Assembly: GCA_035498405.1 (NCBI GenBank)
Contig: DATKAE010000139.1
Location: forward strand, 1-45,786
Direction of reading: 5' to 3'
DNA length: 45,786 nucleotides
DNA from: DATBFU01 sp035498405
GTDB taxonomy: Bacteria; Acidobacteriota; Thermoanaerobaculia; UBA5066; Gp7-AA6
Below are positions 25,153 through 33,018 of the stretch, piece after piece (positions within the stretch are counted from its first letter, which is position 1; each line of letters opens with the position of its first letter). The notes under the pieces were generated by a model. The model was not told where the DNA came from. It searched no databases and was given only the letters and a program-made list of their open reading frames with translations. The position numbers and the translations under genes are program-made.

Positions 25153-26349
25153 ATGAAGAGTCGAGGGCATGTTGTGGTCGGCGCGCTGCTGGCGTTGGGG
25201 TTTCTTGCGGCGCAACGATCGGCCGAGGTGAAGCAGGACGTCGAGCTCCGAATCGGGGAAATCGACTCCCTGAGTGGCGTGATGGCGGCCCAGGGAACCG
25301 CGGTGCACGAAGGGGTCTTCTACGCGATCGCCGAGGCCAACGGCCTCGGCGGAATCGACGGTCGCCGGGTGACGCTGATCACGAGGGACGACGGCGGCCG
25401 CCCGGAGGAGGCGGTGACGGCAGCACTGGATCTGGCCTCGCGCGAGCAGGTCAGCGCCCTGGTGGGTGGCTACGCCGACAGCATCGTGGGTCCGGTGGCG
25501 CAGCTGGCGCAGCGGGAGCGCATCCCGTATGTGGCGAGCTCCTCGCTCGACCAGCGACTGACACAACGCGGGAATGCGTACTTTTTCCGGATCAGCCGGC
25601 TGGAGCCGTTCGTCGATGCCACGACGGCCGTGCCCCTGGAGCTCTCGCCCGTCAAGCAGGCGGCGATCCTCTTCTCGAGCACGCCGGGTGCCACCCAGCT
25701 CGCCCGGCTCCAGAAGGAACGGCTCGAGGCCCGCGGGGTGCGAGTCTCCGCCATCGAAAGCTTCCAGACGGGAACCCCCGATTTTCTTCCTCTCCTCGCC
25801 CGGTTGAGGTCGAGCGGGGCGCAGCTGCTGCTGATGGACGGGTTCTTCGCGGACAACCTCGTTCTCCTCCGGCAAGTCCACGGGCCAACCGTTCCCGTCC
25901 TGCCCGTCGTCGGGGCCTTTGGAATGGAGTTCCCCGACCTCATCCAGCGGCTCGGCTCGCTCGCGGAGTTGGCGATGGGAGCGGTCGCCTGGGAGCCCGG
26001 GATGTCGCTCTCCGGGGACCTGGAAGGAAGCCGCGTCTACGAGGCGGGCTTCATCAAGCAGTTCCGTCATCCCCCGGCGCCTCTCAGCATGTATGGCTAC
26101 ACGGCGACGCGGGCGGTTCTGGCGGCGCTGGAGAAGGTGTCCCGCCCTTCTGCGTTGCCCGCGCGGGACGCGATCCGCGACGCGCTCGCCCGAACCGACC
26201 TCAAGCTTCCGCTCGAGCATCTTCGGTTCGACGAGCACGGGGATCCGCTGCACTACGAAGTCGGCATCTTCCAGATCCAAAATGGTCGGCACGTCCTTCT
26301 CTATCCGCGCGACCGGGCCACCGGGAAGATGATCGGGCCGGAGCCGTGA
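25153..26349 (+). CDS. Periplasmic substrate-binding protein, Leu/Ile/Val-receptor type
   Basis: A 398-residue type I periplasmic-binding protein (Peripla_BP_6, branched-chain amino acid receptor group). An N-terminal signal peptide (basic KSRGH, then VVVGALLALGFLAA) is followed by the strand LRIGEIDSLSG and the ligand-lobe segments ARGVRVSAIESFQTGTPDF and YGYTATRAVLAAL. No permease or ATPase genes of the LivFGHM type are nearby, so it is an orphan receptor or uses components encoded elsewhere. The ATG at 25153 has no strong Shine-Dalgarno. It lies 115 bp after the U32 cassette and overlaps, or lies close to, the chorismate mutase-like gene. Confidence 0.82.
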   Translation: MKSRGHVVVGALLALGFLAAQRSAEVKQDVELRIGEIDSLSGVMAAQGTAVHEGVFYAIAEANGLGGIDGRRVTLITRDDGGRPEEAVTAALDLASREQVSALVGGYADSIVGPVAQLAQRERIPYVASSSLDQRLTQRGNAYFFRISRLEPFVDATTAVPLELSPVKQAAILFSSTPGATQLARLQKERLEARGVRVSAIESFQTGTPDFLPLLARLRSSGAQLLLMDGFFADNLVLLRQVHGPTVPVLPVVGAFGMEFPDLIQRLGSLAELAMGAVAWEPGMSLSGDLEGSRVYEAGFIKQFRHPPAPLSMYGYTATRAVLAALEKVSRPSALPARDAIRDALARTDLKLPLEHLRFDEHGDPLHYEVGIFQIQNGRHVLLYPRDRATGKMIGPEP

Positions 26350-26405
26350 ACAAGAAGACCGCCTCGAGGGCCCCGACGAAGGAGTCGCGTCGAGAGAGGA
26401 GGAGG

Positions 26406-26834
26406 ATGACCCGAAGAGTGAGGCCGAGCCGCGGGCCCGAAGACGAGGCAGAGGTCGCCTCGCCCGACGAGATGGCGAGCAGGATCGATCGCGCCCGTCT
26501 CGAAATCGACGCGATCGACCGCGCGATCGTTCGGCAACTCGCAATTCGCGCGGGCGTCGTCGCGAAGATCGCGAGGATCCGTGGAGCCGAGAGGAGGGAT
26601 CCGAAACGGGAGCGAGAGGTGGTCCGGAACGCGGTTCGATTCAATCGGCGGACGGCCCGGAAATACCGTTTCGGTTACCCGGATGGCCTCGTCGCCGACA
26701 TCTTCAAGGTCATCCTGAAGGCCGGAGGGGCCGTCCAGGCCGAGGCACTCGCTCTCGAAAAAGGTATTCGCGCCCGATCGGGTGACGGCCGGCCGCGTCG
26801 CGTGAGACGCCGTCGAAGGGAGAAGTTAGTGTGA
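26406..26834 (+). CDS. Chorismate mutase type II (AroQ)-like protein
   Basis: A 142-residue protein whose core fits the AroQ helical chorismate mutase: ARLEIDAIDRAIVRQLAIRAG supplies the counterparts of Arg11 and Arg28 of the E. coli domain, and DPKRERE supplies the Asp-X2-Arg-Glu group (48/51/52). The Lys39 position reads Arg. Chorismate to prephenate is the known reaction of the family; activity here is inferred. Both ends are very basic. I choose the ATG at 26406 for its AGAGAGGAGG site; a GTG at 26346 overlapping the upstream stop would give 162 residues. Confidence 0.65.
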   Translation: MTRRVRPSRGPEDEAEVASPDEMASRIDRARLEIDAIDRAIVRQLAIRAGVVAKIARIRGAERRDPKREREVVRNAVRFNRRTARKYRFGYPDGLVADIFKVILKAGGAVQAEALALEKGIRARSGDGRPRRVRRRRREKLV

Positions 26835-26856
26835 TCCCCCGCGGACCACGGGGTCT

Positions 26857-26862
26857 TACAAT
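26857..26862 (+). promoter_or_regulatory. -10-like box, probable leaderless start of the EAL gene
   Basis: TACAAT ends 8 bp before the GTG at 26871. No Shine-Dalgarno or -35 element is visible. Confidence 0.4.
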
Positions 26863-26870
26863 GGGCAACG

Positions 26871-28028
26871 GTGAAGGATCCCGAGTCCGTTTTCGATGCA
26901 CGGACGCTCGCGAGGCTGGATCGCTGGCGTAAGGCTCGGTCCCTGTTCCTGCGGCCGGACACTCCGGAAGCCGAGCGGGCGCTCGCCGAGGCGCTGGAGA
27001 AGCGGTGGCTCCGCGCGCAGGTCTACGGCCGCGCCCGGCGGGTCCTGGTCGACCGGATTCCGACCTTGCTGAACGACCTGACGGAGCGGATCGGCCCCGC
27101 GGCCGAGTACGTGCGGGTCTCTCCCGAGGACATCAACCAGACCAAGTGGGACGCCGTCGGCAACCTGATGCCGCTGCGCCAGGCCTGCGGGCAAGTCCGC
27201 GCGTTGTGGCTGCTCGATGCACTGCGATCCGGAAGTTTCTTCGTCGAGTTCCAGCCGATCTTCGACCTTCGAACGGGCGAGCCGATGGGCTTCGAGGGGC
27301 TGCTGCGCGCGAGGTCGGCGGATGGGACGCCGCATCTGGCCGCGGAGATCTTCCCGGCTGCGGCGGTGCTCGGAATCGAGCTGGCGTTCGAACGACTCTC
27401 CTGGGTTACGGTGCTGGAAGCGGCGCAGCGCCTGCCGGCGGACACGATGATCTTTCTGAACGTCAATCCCCAGCTCTTGGTCAGCACCGACTCTTCGCTC
27501 GCGCGTCTCGGGGAGGAAGCCGAAAGGATGGAATTCCCGTACGCCCGCCTCGCCCTCGACCTGGTGGAGATCGAGCGGATCGAGTCGCTCGAGCGCCTGC
27601 AGCAGGCCCTCGCCGTCCCGCACGACCTGGGAGTGTCGATCGCTCTGGACAACGTGACCTCCGGCTACGGGACGCTCAAGTACTGCTCGGGCCTGGCTCC
27701 CCGCTGGATCAAGGTCGACAGCGAGATCACACGCAACATCGGGCGCGACCCGCAGCGCCGGGCCATCCTGCAGCTGCTGGCCCAGGTGGCACGCGAGGCC
27801 CGCGCGGGATTGATCGCCGAGGGAATCGAGGAGGGCGAGGACCTCGACGTGTGCGTCGAGGAGGGAGTCTTCGCGGCGCAGGGCTACTTTCTGGCCCGCC
27901 CCTCGGTCGACACGGCCGAGGCCTCGGAGCAGTTCCGCGCCTGGCTGGGCTCCCGGAAGGGCCTGGCGGACCCGGACCTGCCGCCGGCTCCGGCGGCCGG
28001 ACAGCTCGAGCCCGGGAGCGATTTCTGA
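26871..28028 (+). CDS. EAL-domain protein with altered active-site residues
   Basis: A 385-residue soluble protein. Residues ~1-110 are helical and unrecognised; ~112-350 are an EAL domain, the fold of cyclic-di-GMP phosphodiesterases. Present are Glu142 (FEGLLR), Asn197 (FLNVNP), Lys281 (WIKVD), Glu317/Glu320 (AEGIEEGE) and Gln337 (AAQGYFLARP). The DDFGTG loop, whose two Asp bind metal, reads DNVTSG (Asp260, Asn261), and the ExTE motif reads DLVE. Catalysis may be lost or weak, leaving a c-di-GMP or protein-binding role. The GTG start has a TACAAT box 8 bases upstream. The Hsp15 gene follows. Confidence 0.85.
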   Translation: MKDPESVFDARTLARLDRWRKARSLFLRPDTPEAERALAEALEKRWLRAQVYGRARRVLVDRIPTLLNDLTERIGPAAEYVRVSPEDINQTKWDAVGNLMPLRQACGQVRALWLLDALRSGSFFVEFQPIFDLRTGEPMGFEGLLRARSADGTPHLAAEIFPAAAVLGIELAFERLSWVTVLEAAQRLPADTMIFLNVNPQLLVSTDSSLARLGEEAERMEFPYARLALDLVEIERIESLERLQQALAVPHDLGVSIALDNVTSGYGTLKYCSGLAPRWIKVDSEITRNIGRDPQRRAILQLLAQVAREARAGLIAEGIEEGEDLDVCVEEGVFAAQGYFLARPSVDTAEASEQFRAWLGSRKGLADPDLPPAPAAGQLEPGSDF

Positions 28029-28075
28029 GCCGTCCCGCTGCCGGGGCGGAGCAGGAAGGGGCGCCGCTGGAAACC

Positions 28076-28444
28076 GTGCGGCTGGATGTCTGGCTCGACG
28101 TCGCCTGCGTGTGCTCGACGCGCTCCCAGGCGAAAGTCGCCTGCGATGGGGGAAAGGTGGACGTCAACGGGGAGCGCGCTCGGGCGCACCGCGCCATCCG
28201 CGTGGGAGACCGGCTCACGGTGACGACCGGAAGCGGCGGCCGTCGAGAGCTTCTCGTCCTGGCCCTGGCCGATCGCTCGATCCCGCGCCGGGAAGCCCGG
28301 GCGCTGTATGAGGACCGAACGCCGTCGCCCTCGCCGCAGGTGCTCGAGGCGCGTCGACTGGACCGCATGCTCGCCCCCCGGGACGAGGGGGGCCGGCCCG
28401 ACCGCAGGCAGCGGCGAGAACGAAGGCGCCGGAAGGGGTGGTAA
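28076..28444 (+). CDS. hslR: Hsp15-like S4-domain RNA-binding protein
   Basis: A 122-residue S4-domain protein matching heat-shock protein Hsp15, which binds stalled 50S subunits carrying nascent chains and recycles them. The S4 domain runs from the start (VRLDVWLDVACVCSTRSQA, CDGGKVDVNGERARAHRAIRVGD), followed by the family's SEA/ALYE-like REARALYEDRTP and the highly basic tail PDRRQRRERRRRKGW. The GTG at 28076 is chosen because homology begins there; the frame is open upstream but not family-like. The Shine-Dalgarno is weak. It starts 47 bases after the EAL gene stop. Confidence 0.85.
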   Translation: MRLDVWLDVACVCSTRSQAKVACDGGKVDVNGERARAHRAIRVGDRLTVTTGSGGRRELLVLALADRSIPRREARALYEDRTPSPSPQVLEARRLDRMLAPRDEGGRPDRRQRRERRRRKGW

Positions 28445-28460
28445 GGGCAGCGCGGAAGGC

Positions 28461-28466
28461 TAGACT
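28461..28466 (+). promoter_or_regulatory. -10-like box, probable leaderless start of the CPCC protein
   Basis: TAGACT ends 6 bp before the ATG at 28473. There is no Shine-Dalgarno in the gap. Confidence 0.4.
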
Positions 28467-28472
28467 GTCTCC

Positions 28473-28760
28473 ATGAGCTTCGAAATTCTCTGTCCCTGTT
28501 GCAACGCCCGGCTCAAGGTCGATGCCGACTTGAAGGCGGTGATCGACCATGAGGCGCCGAAGACGCCGCGCAAGTTCGCGTCGGTGGACGACGCGGTGGG
28601 GGCGCTCAAGTCGCAGGATGTCGAGCGGGAGAAGAAGTTCGCAGCCTCCGTCGAAGCGGAGAAGACGAAGAAGGACGTCCTGAATCGCAAGTTCGAGGAG
28701 CTCTTTCAGAAGACGAAGGGAGATTCCTCGAAGCCCGTTCGCGATATCGACCTGGACTAG
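28473..28760 (+). CDS. Small protein with an N-terminal CPCC motif
   Basis: A 95-residue soluble protein. It starts FEILCPCCNARLKVDADLKAVIDHE, a half zinc-ribbon (CPxC-like knuckle, here CPCC), so two chains may be needed to bind one zinc. The rest is a charged helix (REKKFAASVEAEKTKKDVLNRKFEELFQKTK), likely coiled coil. I do not recognise a named family. It lies 28 bases after the Hsp15 gene and 14 bases before the LOG-like gene. Confidence 0.65.
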   Translation: MSFEILCPCCNARLKVDADLKAVIDHEAPKTPRKFASVDDAVGALKSQDVEREKKFAASVEAEKTKKDVLNRKFEELFQKTKGDSSKPVRDIDLD

Positions 28761-28774
28761 CGCCCGCCGCCGCC

Positions 28775-29311
28775 GTGAGGGTCGCGGTCTTTGGCTCGAG
28801 CCTGCCGAAGGAAGGGGAGCCGGCCTACGAGACGGCGCGCGACCTCGGCCGTGAGATCGCGCGCCGGGGGGCGGGAGTGGTTTGCGGCGGATACGGCGGC
28901 GTCATGGAGGCGGTCTGCCGCGGAGCGGCCGAGGCCGGCGGGAAGTCGACGGGCGTCGTTCTGCGCGGAAGAGGCGAGCCGAATCGCTTCGTGACCGAGG
29001 CGATCGCCGTCGAAGATCTTTCGGAGCGCCTGCGCCACCTGCGCGATCTTCCGGACGCCTGGATCTTCCTTCCGCGCGGCCTCGGGACGATGCTCGAGCT
29101 CGTCTGGATCGCCGAGTCGATCGTGAAGGGAGAAACGCGGCCCCGACCCTTCGTGTGCCTGGGCTCCTTCTGGGGCGCGACGGTCTCGACGATCCGGTCG
29201 GAGGCGGCGGGCTCGGGAGTGTCCGCACTGACGGCCGCGGTGCGGTTTGCCGAGGGCCCGGCAGAAGCCGCGAGCCTCGCGTTGTCCGAGAGTCGGTCCT
29301 CGAAGGCATAG
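28775..29311 (+). CDS. LOG/SLOG-family Rossmann protein (lysine-decarboxylase-like)
   Basis: A 178-residue Rossmann-fold protein of the LOG (nucleoside 5'-monophosphate phosphoribohydrolase) or SLOG superfamily. It begins VAVFGSSLPKEGEPAYETARDLG, has GVVCGGYGGVMEAVCRGA in the nucleotide-binding position and FLPRGLGTMLELVW where LOG enzymes have PGGxGTxxE. The first glycine of that motif is Arg here, though the Glu is kept. It may be a nucleotide phosphoribohydrolase or a nucleotide sensor. The GTG start has no Shine-Dalgarno and lies 14 bases after the previous stop, so coupled translation is likely. Confidence 0.75.
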   Translation: MRVAVFGSSLPKEGEPAYETARDLGREIARRGAGVVCGGYGGVMEAVCRGAAEAGGKSTGVVLRGRGEPNRFVTEAIAVEDLSERLRHLRDLPDAWIFLPRGLGTMLELVWIAESIVKGETRPRPFVCLGSFWGATVSTIRSEAAGSGVSALTAAVRFAEGPAEAASLALSESRSSKA

Positions 29312-29340
29312 TTTCCGCTCGGAACCGATCGGGAGGCGAA

Positions 29341-31248
29341 TTGCGAGAAATTCGATTGCAGGGAGCCCTGGCGGTCCTCTTCGTCCTGGCGGCCGCGCGG
29401 CCGGCTCAGGCCTGGATCTACTCGGAGCACCGGGCGATCACGGCGCGCGGGATCGACACCCTCGACCCACAACACCGAGGGGCTCTGGACAACCTCTGGG
29501 CGGAGGCGCGCGTGGGGTACACGACCCGCCTCTGCGCGGCGCCCGAGGCCGGCGACCAGGGGAAGAAGCCGGAATGCGTCGACCTGGCGGCCTGGCCGGC
29601 GATCGCGGGCGACCACTCCTGCTCGCCACAGGACATGCTGCACACGATCCTCGAGAGCGAATGGATCCTCAAGGTCGCGGCGGTCGCGTCCAGGACGGAA
29701 ATGGCTCTGGCGAAGGCGAAGACCGAGAGCGAGCGCCGCAACGCCCAGATGAACGGGGACCTCGGCCTCGAGAGGGCCGACGAGGAGTACAGCACCCGCG
29801 CGTTGGGCAGCAACGCCCACTTCCTGCTGCCGCGGTCGGCAAGCACCGACCCGAAGCAATATGCCGCCGAGTCGCTCCACCCTGGCGCCGAGCCCAATGC
29901 CATTGCGCTCTACGTCGTGTTTCATGTGGCCGCGCTGCACCGCGCCGCCCGTCTGCTCGAGGGGAGTCCCTCGGCGCCGGAGCGGGCCGCCGACATTCGC
30001 ATGACCCTAGCCCTGGAAGCCTTTGCGGTCCACTTCTTGGAGGACTCCTTCGCGGCGGGCCACATCGCGGGTTCCTGGGGCTCAGCGCCGGAGCGCAAGG
30101 GAACGCACGACTACTACAACGAGCAGGGCCTCGACACTGAGACCTGGAAGCACGAATCGATGTTGGTCTTCGGGGACGGCCACATGCGGCCGTCCGACCT
30201 CGAACGGGCGGGCGAAGCGGCGCGCCGGAGCTTGACGGAGGTCCTCGATGCCGCGAAGCCGGAGTCGGAGACCCATCGGACCGCCGCCGCGGCGATGATC
30301 TTGCCGGAGGTGCTGGCGGGTTCCTTCGACGTCTGCAAGGCAATGCGCATGCCCGACTGGGTGATCCCGACCTCGGTGAACTCCGATCTTGCCGAGGTCC
30401 TTCTCTGGACGCCGATCCCGTTCCGCGGGCCGGGCTTCGCCTCGCTTCCGCGCTTCCGGGCGGAAATCGGCACCTTCATCGGTGTGGCGAGCGGTGTCAC
30501 GGGCGAGAGCGCCGACGGCGGCTTCGTGGCGGGAGGGAGCGGCGGCTTCCTCGGTGCCCTGGATGTGGGGTTGCGCCTCGGCCTGGGCCTGGACGCTCTG
30601 CTCGGAGACGGGGGAGACGGGCTGATCTTCCTCCAGGCGGGCATCCAGATGAGCACGCGGTCCACGGGTGGCTGCGACCCCTATTGCCTGAACGACCCGC
30701 TGCTGCAGCAGTTCGTCCCTGGCGTTCCGGCTCGCACAGGCCTTTCCTTCCGGCTGCGCTTGCCGTTTTGGCTGATTCCGGGAGACCTGATCGCCGCGGC
30801 TCCCGTCCTCGCCTTCGCCAACCCGAGGCTGCTCGAGAAGATGGGGATCACGGCGGCCGACGGCGGGCTCATTCCCTGGCAGACCAAGCTTTCGACCCCG
30901 GTCGGCCGTCTGCAGTTTGTCTTCGGGCGGGAGGTGGCCGTCCAGCTCTATGGGTACGGGGCGGAAAAGGATGCCTTTCTGGCGATCAACCCCAATGGAC
31001 CCGGAGGCCAGCCGGTCGTTACGCCCGTGGCTCTCCGGTCGATCGAGTGGGATTTCCCCGTGCTCGAGATTCGCCCGTTTCGCGAGTATGGAACCCGCTA
31101 CACTTTTGCCGCCTTCGTGCAGGTCGGTGCCGGGTTCGACAGACCCTTGAGCGCGGAGTCTCTCGTGCCGGGACGGCCGCTCCCCGAACTGAAGACCCGT
31201 TACTTCGGCTACATCCGGGTCTTCTTCGACGGCCGGCGCTACTTCTGA
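29341..31248 (+). CDS. Secreted PLC/S1-P1-like metalloenzyme with a C-terminal barrel-like domain
   Basis: A 635-residue exported protein. A signal peptide ends at AQA, leaving Trp25 as the mature N-terminus, as in zinc phospholipase C and S1/P1 nuclease, where the N-terminal Trp binds zinc. Zinc-ligand candidates are His30, Asp91/His92, His160, His195 and the HFLEDSFAAGH block (231-241), which matches the family's HxxxD...H core. Residues ~385-635 are strand-rich with alternating residues, Gly-rich turns and a final Phe (FFDGRRYF), as in outer-membrane barrels. The TTG start at 29341 follows GGGAGG. Substrate (phospholipid or nucleic acid) is uncertain; the fusion is unusual. Confidence 0.7.
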   Translation: MREIRLQGALAVLFVLAAARPAQAWIYSEHRAITARGIDTLDPQHRGALDNLWAEARVGYTTRLCAAPEAGDQGKKPECVDLAAWPAIAGDHSCSPQDMLHTILESEWILKVAAVASRTEMALAKAKTESERRNAQMNGDLGLERADEEYSTRALGSNAHFLLPRSASTDPKQYAAESLHPGAEPNAIALYVVFHVAALHRAARLLEGSPSAPERAADIRMTLALEAFAVHFLEDSFAAGHIAGSWGSAPERKGTHDYYNEQGLDTETWKHESMLVFGDGHMRPSDLERAGEAARRSLTEVLDAAKPESETHRTAAAAMILPEVLAGSFDVCKAMRMPDWVIPTSVNSDLAEVLLWTPIPFRGPGFASLPRFRAEIGTFIGVASGVTGESADGGFVAGGSGGFLGALDVGLRLGLGLDALLGDGGDGLIFLQAGIQMSTRSTGGCDPYCLNDPLLQQFVPGVPARTGLSFRLRLPFWLIPGDLIAAAPVLAFANPRLLEKMGITAADGGLIPWQTKLSTPVGRLQFVFGREVAVQLYGYGAEKDAFLAINPNGPGGQPVVTPVALRSIEWDFPVLEIRPFREYGTRYTFAAFVQVGAGFDRPLSAESLVPGRPLPELKTRYFGYIRVFFDGRRYF

Positions 31249-31260
31249 CGAATCCGTCAG
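31245..31260. other. Palindrome spanning two convergent stop codons
   Basis: CTGACG-AATC-CGTCAG is a perfect 6-bp stem with a 4-base loop. It contains the TGA stops of both the PLC-like gene (plus) and the M48 gene (minus). There is no T-run on either side, so it is not a classical terminator, but it could weakly stop both transcripts. Confidence 0.35.
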
Positions 31261-32237
31261 GAGCCCTGGGGCGCGAGAGTCCGGTAGCCCATCTCGCGGA
31301 GGATGGCGACCCGCCGGGCCAGAGGAGGGTGCGTCGAGAGAAGGCCGGAGAGCAGCCCCTCCGCTTCGGCGCCCGTGCGGCCGCGCGGGTCGGCGATGCA
31401 CAGGTGCGCCACGCCCTGCTTGATGGAGGGCGTCGGCTCGACCGCGGCATCGATCTTCTCGAGGGCCGAGGCTAAGGCGAGCGGATTGCGGGTCAGCTCG
31501 GCGCCGGAAGCGTCGGCGAGGTATTCGCGCTCGCGCGACACGGCCATCGCGACAAGCCGCGCGACGAGCGGGGCCAAGAGGATCGACACCAGCCAGAGAG
31601 CGAAGAAGACGAGGCCGAGGAGGCCGCGTCCGCCGTCGCGGCCGCGTTGCGGCCGGCGGCCCCCTCCCCACCAGAGGCCCCGCCGCGTCCAGTCGGACAT
31701 GAGCAGGACGGCTCCGGCCAGCGCGGCGACGACCGTCATCAGGCGAATGTCGTAGTTACGGACGTGCGACATCTCGTGCGCGATCACGCCCTGCATCTCC
31801 TCCCGGTTGAGCTTGTCCAGGATTCCCCGCGTCACGGCGATCGAGGCCTTCTGCGGGCCGGGGCCGGTCGCGAAGGCATTCGGGTCCCCGTCCGGGATCA
31901 GGTAGACCCGGGGCTTCGGCACACCGCCGGCGATCGCCATTTCCTCGACGACGTTATCGAGCGCCTTCTGCCGCGGGTCCGCCAGGTCGAGTGGGAGGGC
32001 GTTGGCCGAATCGAGGACCGCTTGGTCCCCGTCGTGCAGCGACCACCAGGCCGAGAGGCCGCCGAAGGCGAGCGCGCCCAAGGTGCAAATCGGCACGCCG
32101 GGAGAGCCCCCGCCGCCATAGAGGAAGGCGTCGGCACCGATGCCGAGGAAGGCGAGGAAGAGCACGAAGCCGGCGAGGAAGAGCCGCGTGCGCCGGAGGT
32201 TGCGCCTCTGCTGATCGTAGAGGTTGAGCGGAACCAT
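31257..32237 (-). CDS. htpX: HtpX-like M48 family membrane metalloprotease
   Basis: A 326-residue integral membrane zinc protease for membrane-protein quality control. The zinc motif HEMSH is at residues 154-158, and the third ligand Glu is in REREYLADASGAEL. Membrane segments are at ~19-38, ~48-66, ~166-183 and ~205-228, with a Gly/Arg-rich cytoplasmic loop (RRPQRGRDGGRG) between the last two. The active site faces the cytoplasm in the family. It lies 81 bp downstream of lemA; the lemA-htpX pair is common. No Shine-Dalgarno before the ATG at 32237. A heptamer repeat lies between the two genes. Confidence 0.92.
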   Translation of the reverse strand: MVPLNLYDQQRRNLRRTRLFLAGFVLFLAFLGIGADAFLYGGGGSPGVPICTLGALAFGGLSAWWSLHDGDQAVLDSANALPLDLADPRQKALDNVVEEMAIAGGVPKPRVYLIPDGDPNAFATGPGPQKASIAVTRGILDKLNREEMQGVIAHEMSHVRNYDIRLMTVVAALAGAVLLMSDWTRRGLWWGGGRRPQRGRDGGRGLLGLVFFALWLVSILLAPLVARLVAMAVSREREYLADASGAELTRNPLALASALEKIDAAVEPTPSIKQGVAHLCIADPRGRTGAEAEGLLSGLLSTHPPLARRVAILREMGYRTLAPQGS

Positions 32238-32282
32238 GTGCGCTGGCGCTTCGGGCGAGGTCGTGAGCCGGCCCTCGCGTCC

Positions 32283-32310
32283 AACCCCTAACCCCTAACC
32301 CCTAACCCCT
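32283..32310. repeat. Four tandem AACCCCT heptamers
   Basis: Four perfect copies of AACCCCT in the 81-bp space between lemA and htpX, followed by a C-rich stretch (CGCCCCTGC). The minus strand, which is the lemA-htpX transcript strand, reads AGGGGTT repeats, whose four G-tracts could form a G-quadruplex in the RNA or DNA. Confidence 0.95.
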
Positions 32311-32318
32311 CGCCCCTG

Positions 32319-32900
32319 CTACTGCGGCCGCACGCTTAGGTCCACTTTCGGCACTTCCCGTTCGGCCGCCTCGCGGATCTCGTAGAGCTCGACCGGCTGA
32401 AACTTGAAGGTTTGGGCGATGAAGTTGTCCGGGAAGATCTGCTGGGCCGTGTTGAAGCGCGTGGCCAGATCGTTGTAGAACTGCCGCGCGAACCCGACCT
32501 TGTTTTCGGTGGAGGCGAGCTCCTCCATCAAGGCGCGCACGCTCTCGTTGGCCTTGAGGTTCGGATAGTTCTCGGCCAGGGCGAAGAGGCGAGAAAGAGT
32601 CTGGGTCAGCTGGTTCTCCTTCTCGGCCGTGTCCGCCACACCGTGGGCCGCCGCCGCGGTATTCCGGGCCGCGATGACCTTTTCGAGCGTGTCCTGCTCA
32701 AACTGCATTTCGCCCTTGACCGACGCGATCAGGTTCGGGATCAAGTCGTGCCGCCGCTTCAGCTGCACGTCGATCTGCTTCCATCCGTTGGCCACCTGGT
32801 TCTTGAGCGAGACCAGGTTGTTGTAACGCCAGATTGCCCAGATCGGGCCCAGAACGACGAGGAGGACGAGGAGGAAGAGGCAACCGCCGAAAACGCCCAT
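32319..32900 (-). CDS. lemA: LemA family protein
   Basis: A 193-residue protein with one N-terminal membrane anchor (residues ~4-23, CLFLLVLLVVLGPIWAIW) and the LemA four-helix domain: YNNLVSLKNQVANGWKQIDVQLKRRHDLIPNLI, then FALAENYPNLKANESVRALMEEL and ENKVGFARQFYND, ending with the family's FPDNFIAQTFKFQP. Function is unknown; it is often paired with HtpX-like or TPM-domain proteins, as here. A TAGCAT box lies 16 bp before the ATG at 32900. Confidence 0.95.
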   Translation of the reverse strand: MGVFGGCLFLLVLLVVLGPIWAIWRYNNLVSLKNQVANGWKQIDVQLKRRHDLIPNLIASVKGEMQFEQDTLEKVIAARNTAAAAHGVADTAEKENQLTQTLSRLFALAENYPNLKANESVRALMEELASTENKVGFARQFYNDLATRFNTAQQIFPDNFIAQTFKFQPVELYEIREAAEREVPKVDLSVRPQ

Positions 32901-33018
32901 ATGTGCTCTCGCCTAGATGCTACGAAAGGAAAGGCCGCGGGGTTCGCTTCTGGCACCTCGGTGCCGGTCGAAGACACCCGGTCGAGCTCGGCTCATTCGG
33001 ACGGCCCCCGTGGAGCGG

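Noticed and set aside
25134..26834. Single 566-codon gene covering the receptor region and the chorismate mutase-like end
   Set aside because: Only the last ~140 codons look like protein; the rest is the +1 shadow of the substrate-binding protein gene.
27005..28444. A 479-codon gene ending in the S4 domain
   Set aside because: Only the part from 28076 matches Hsp15; the upstream portion is a shadow of the EAL gene.
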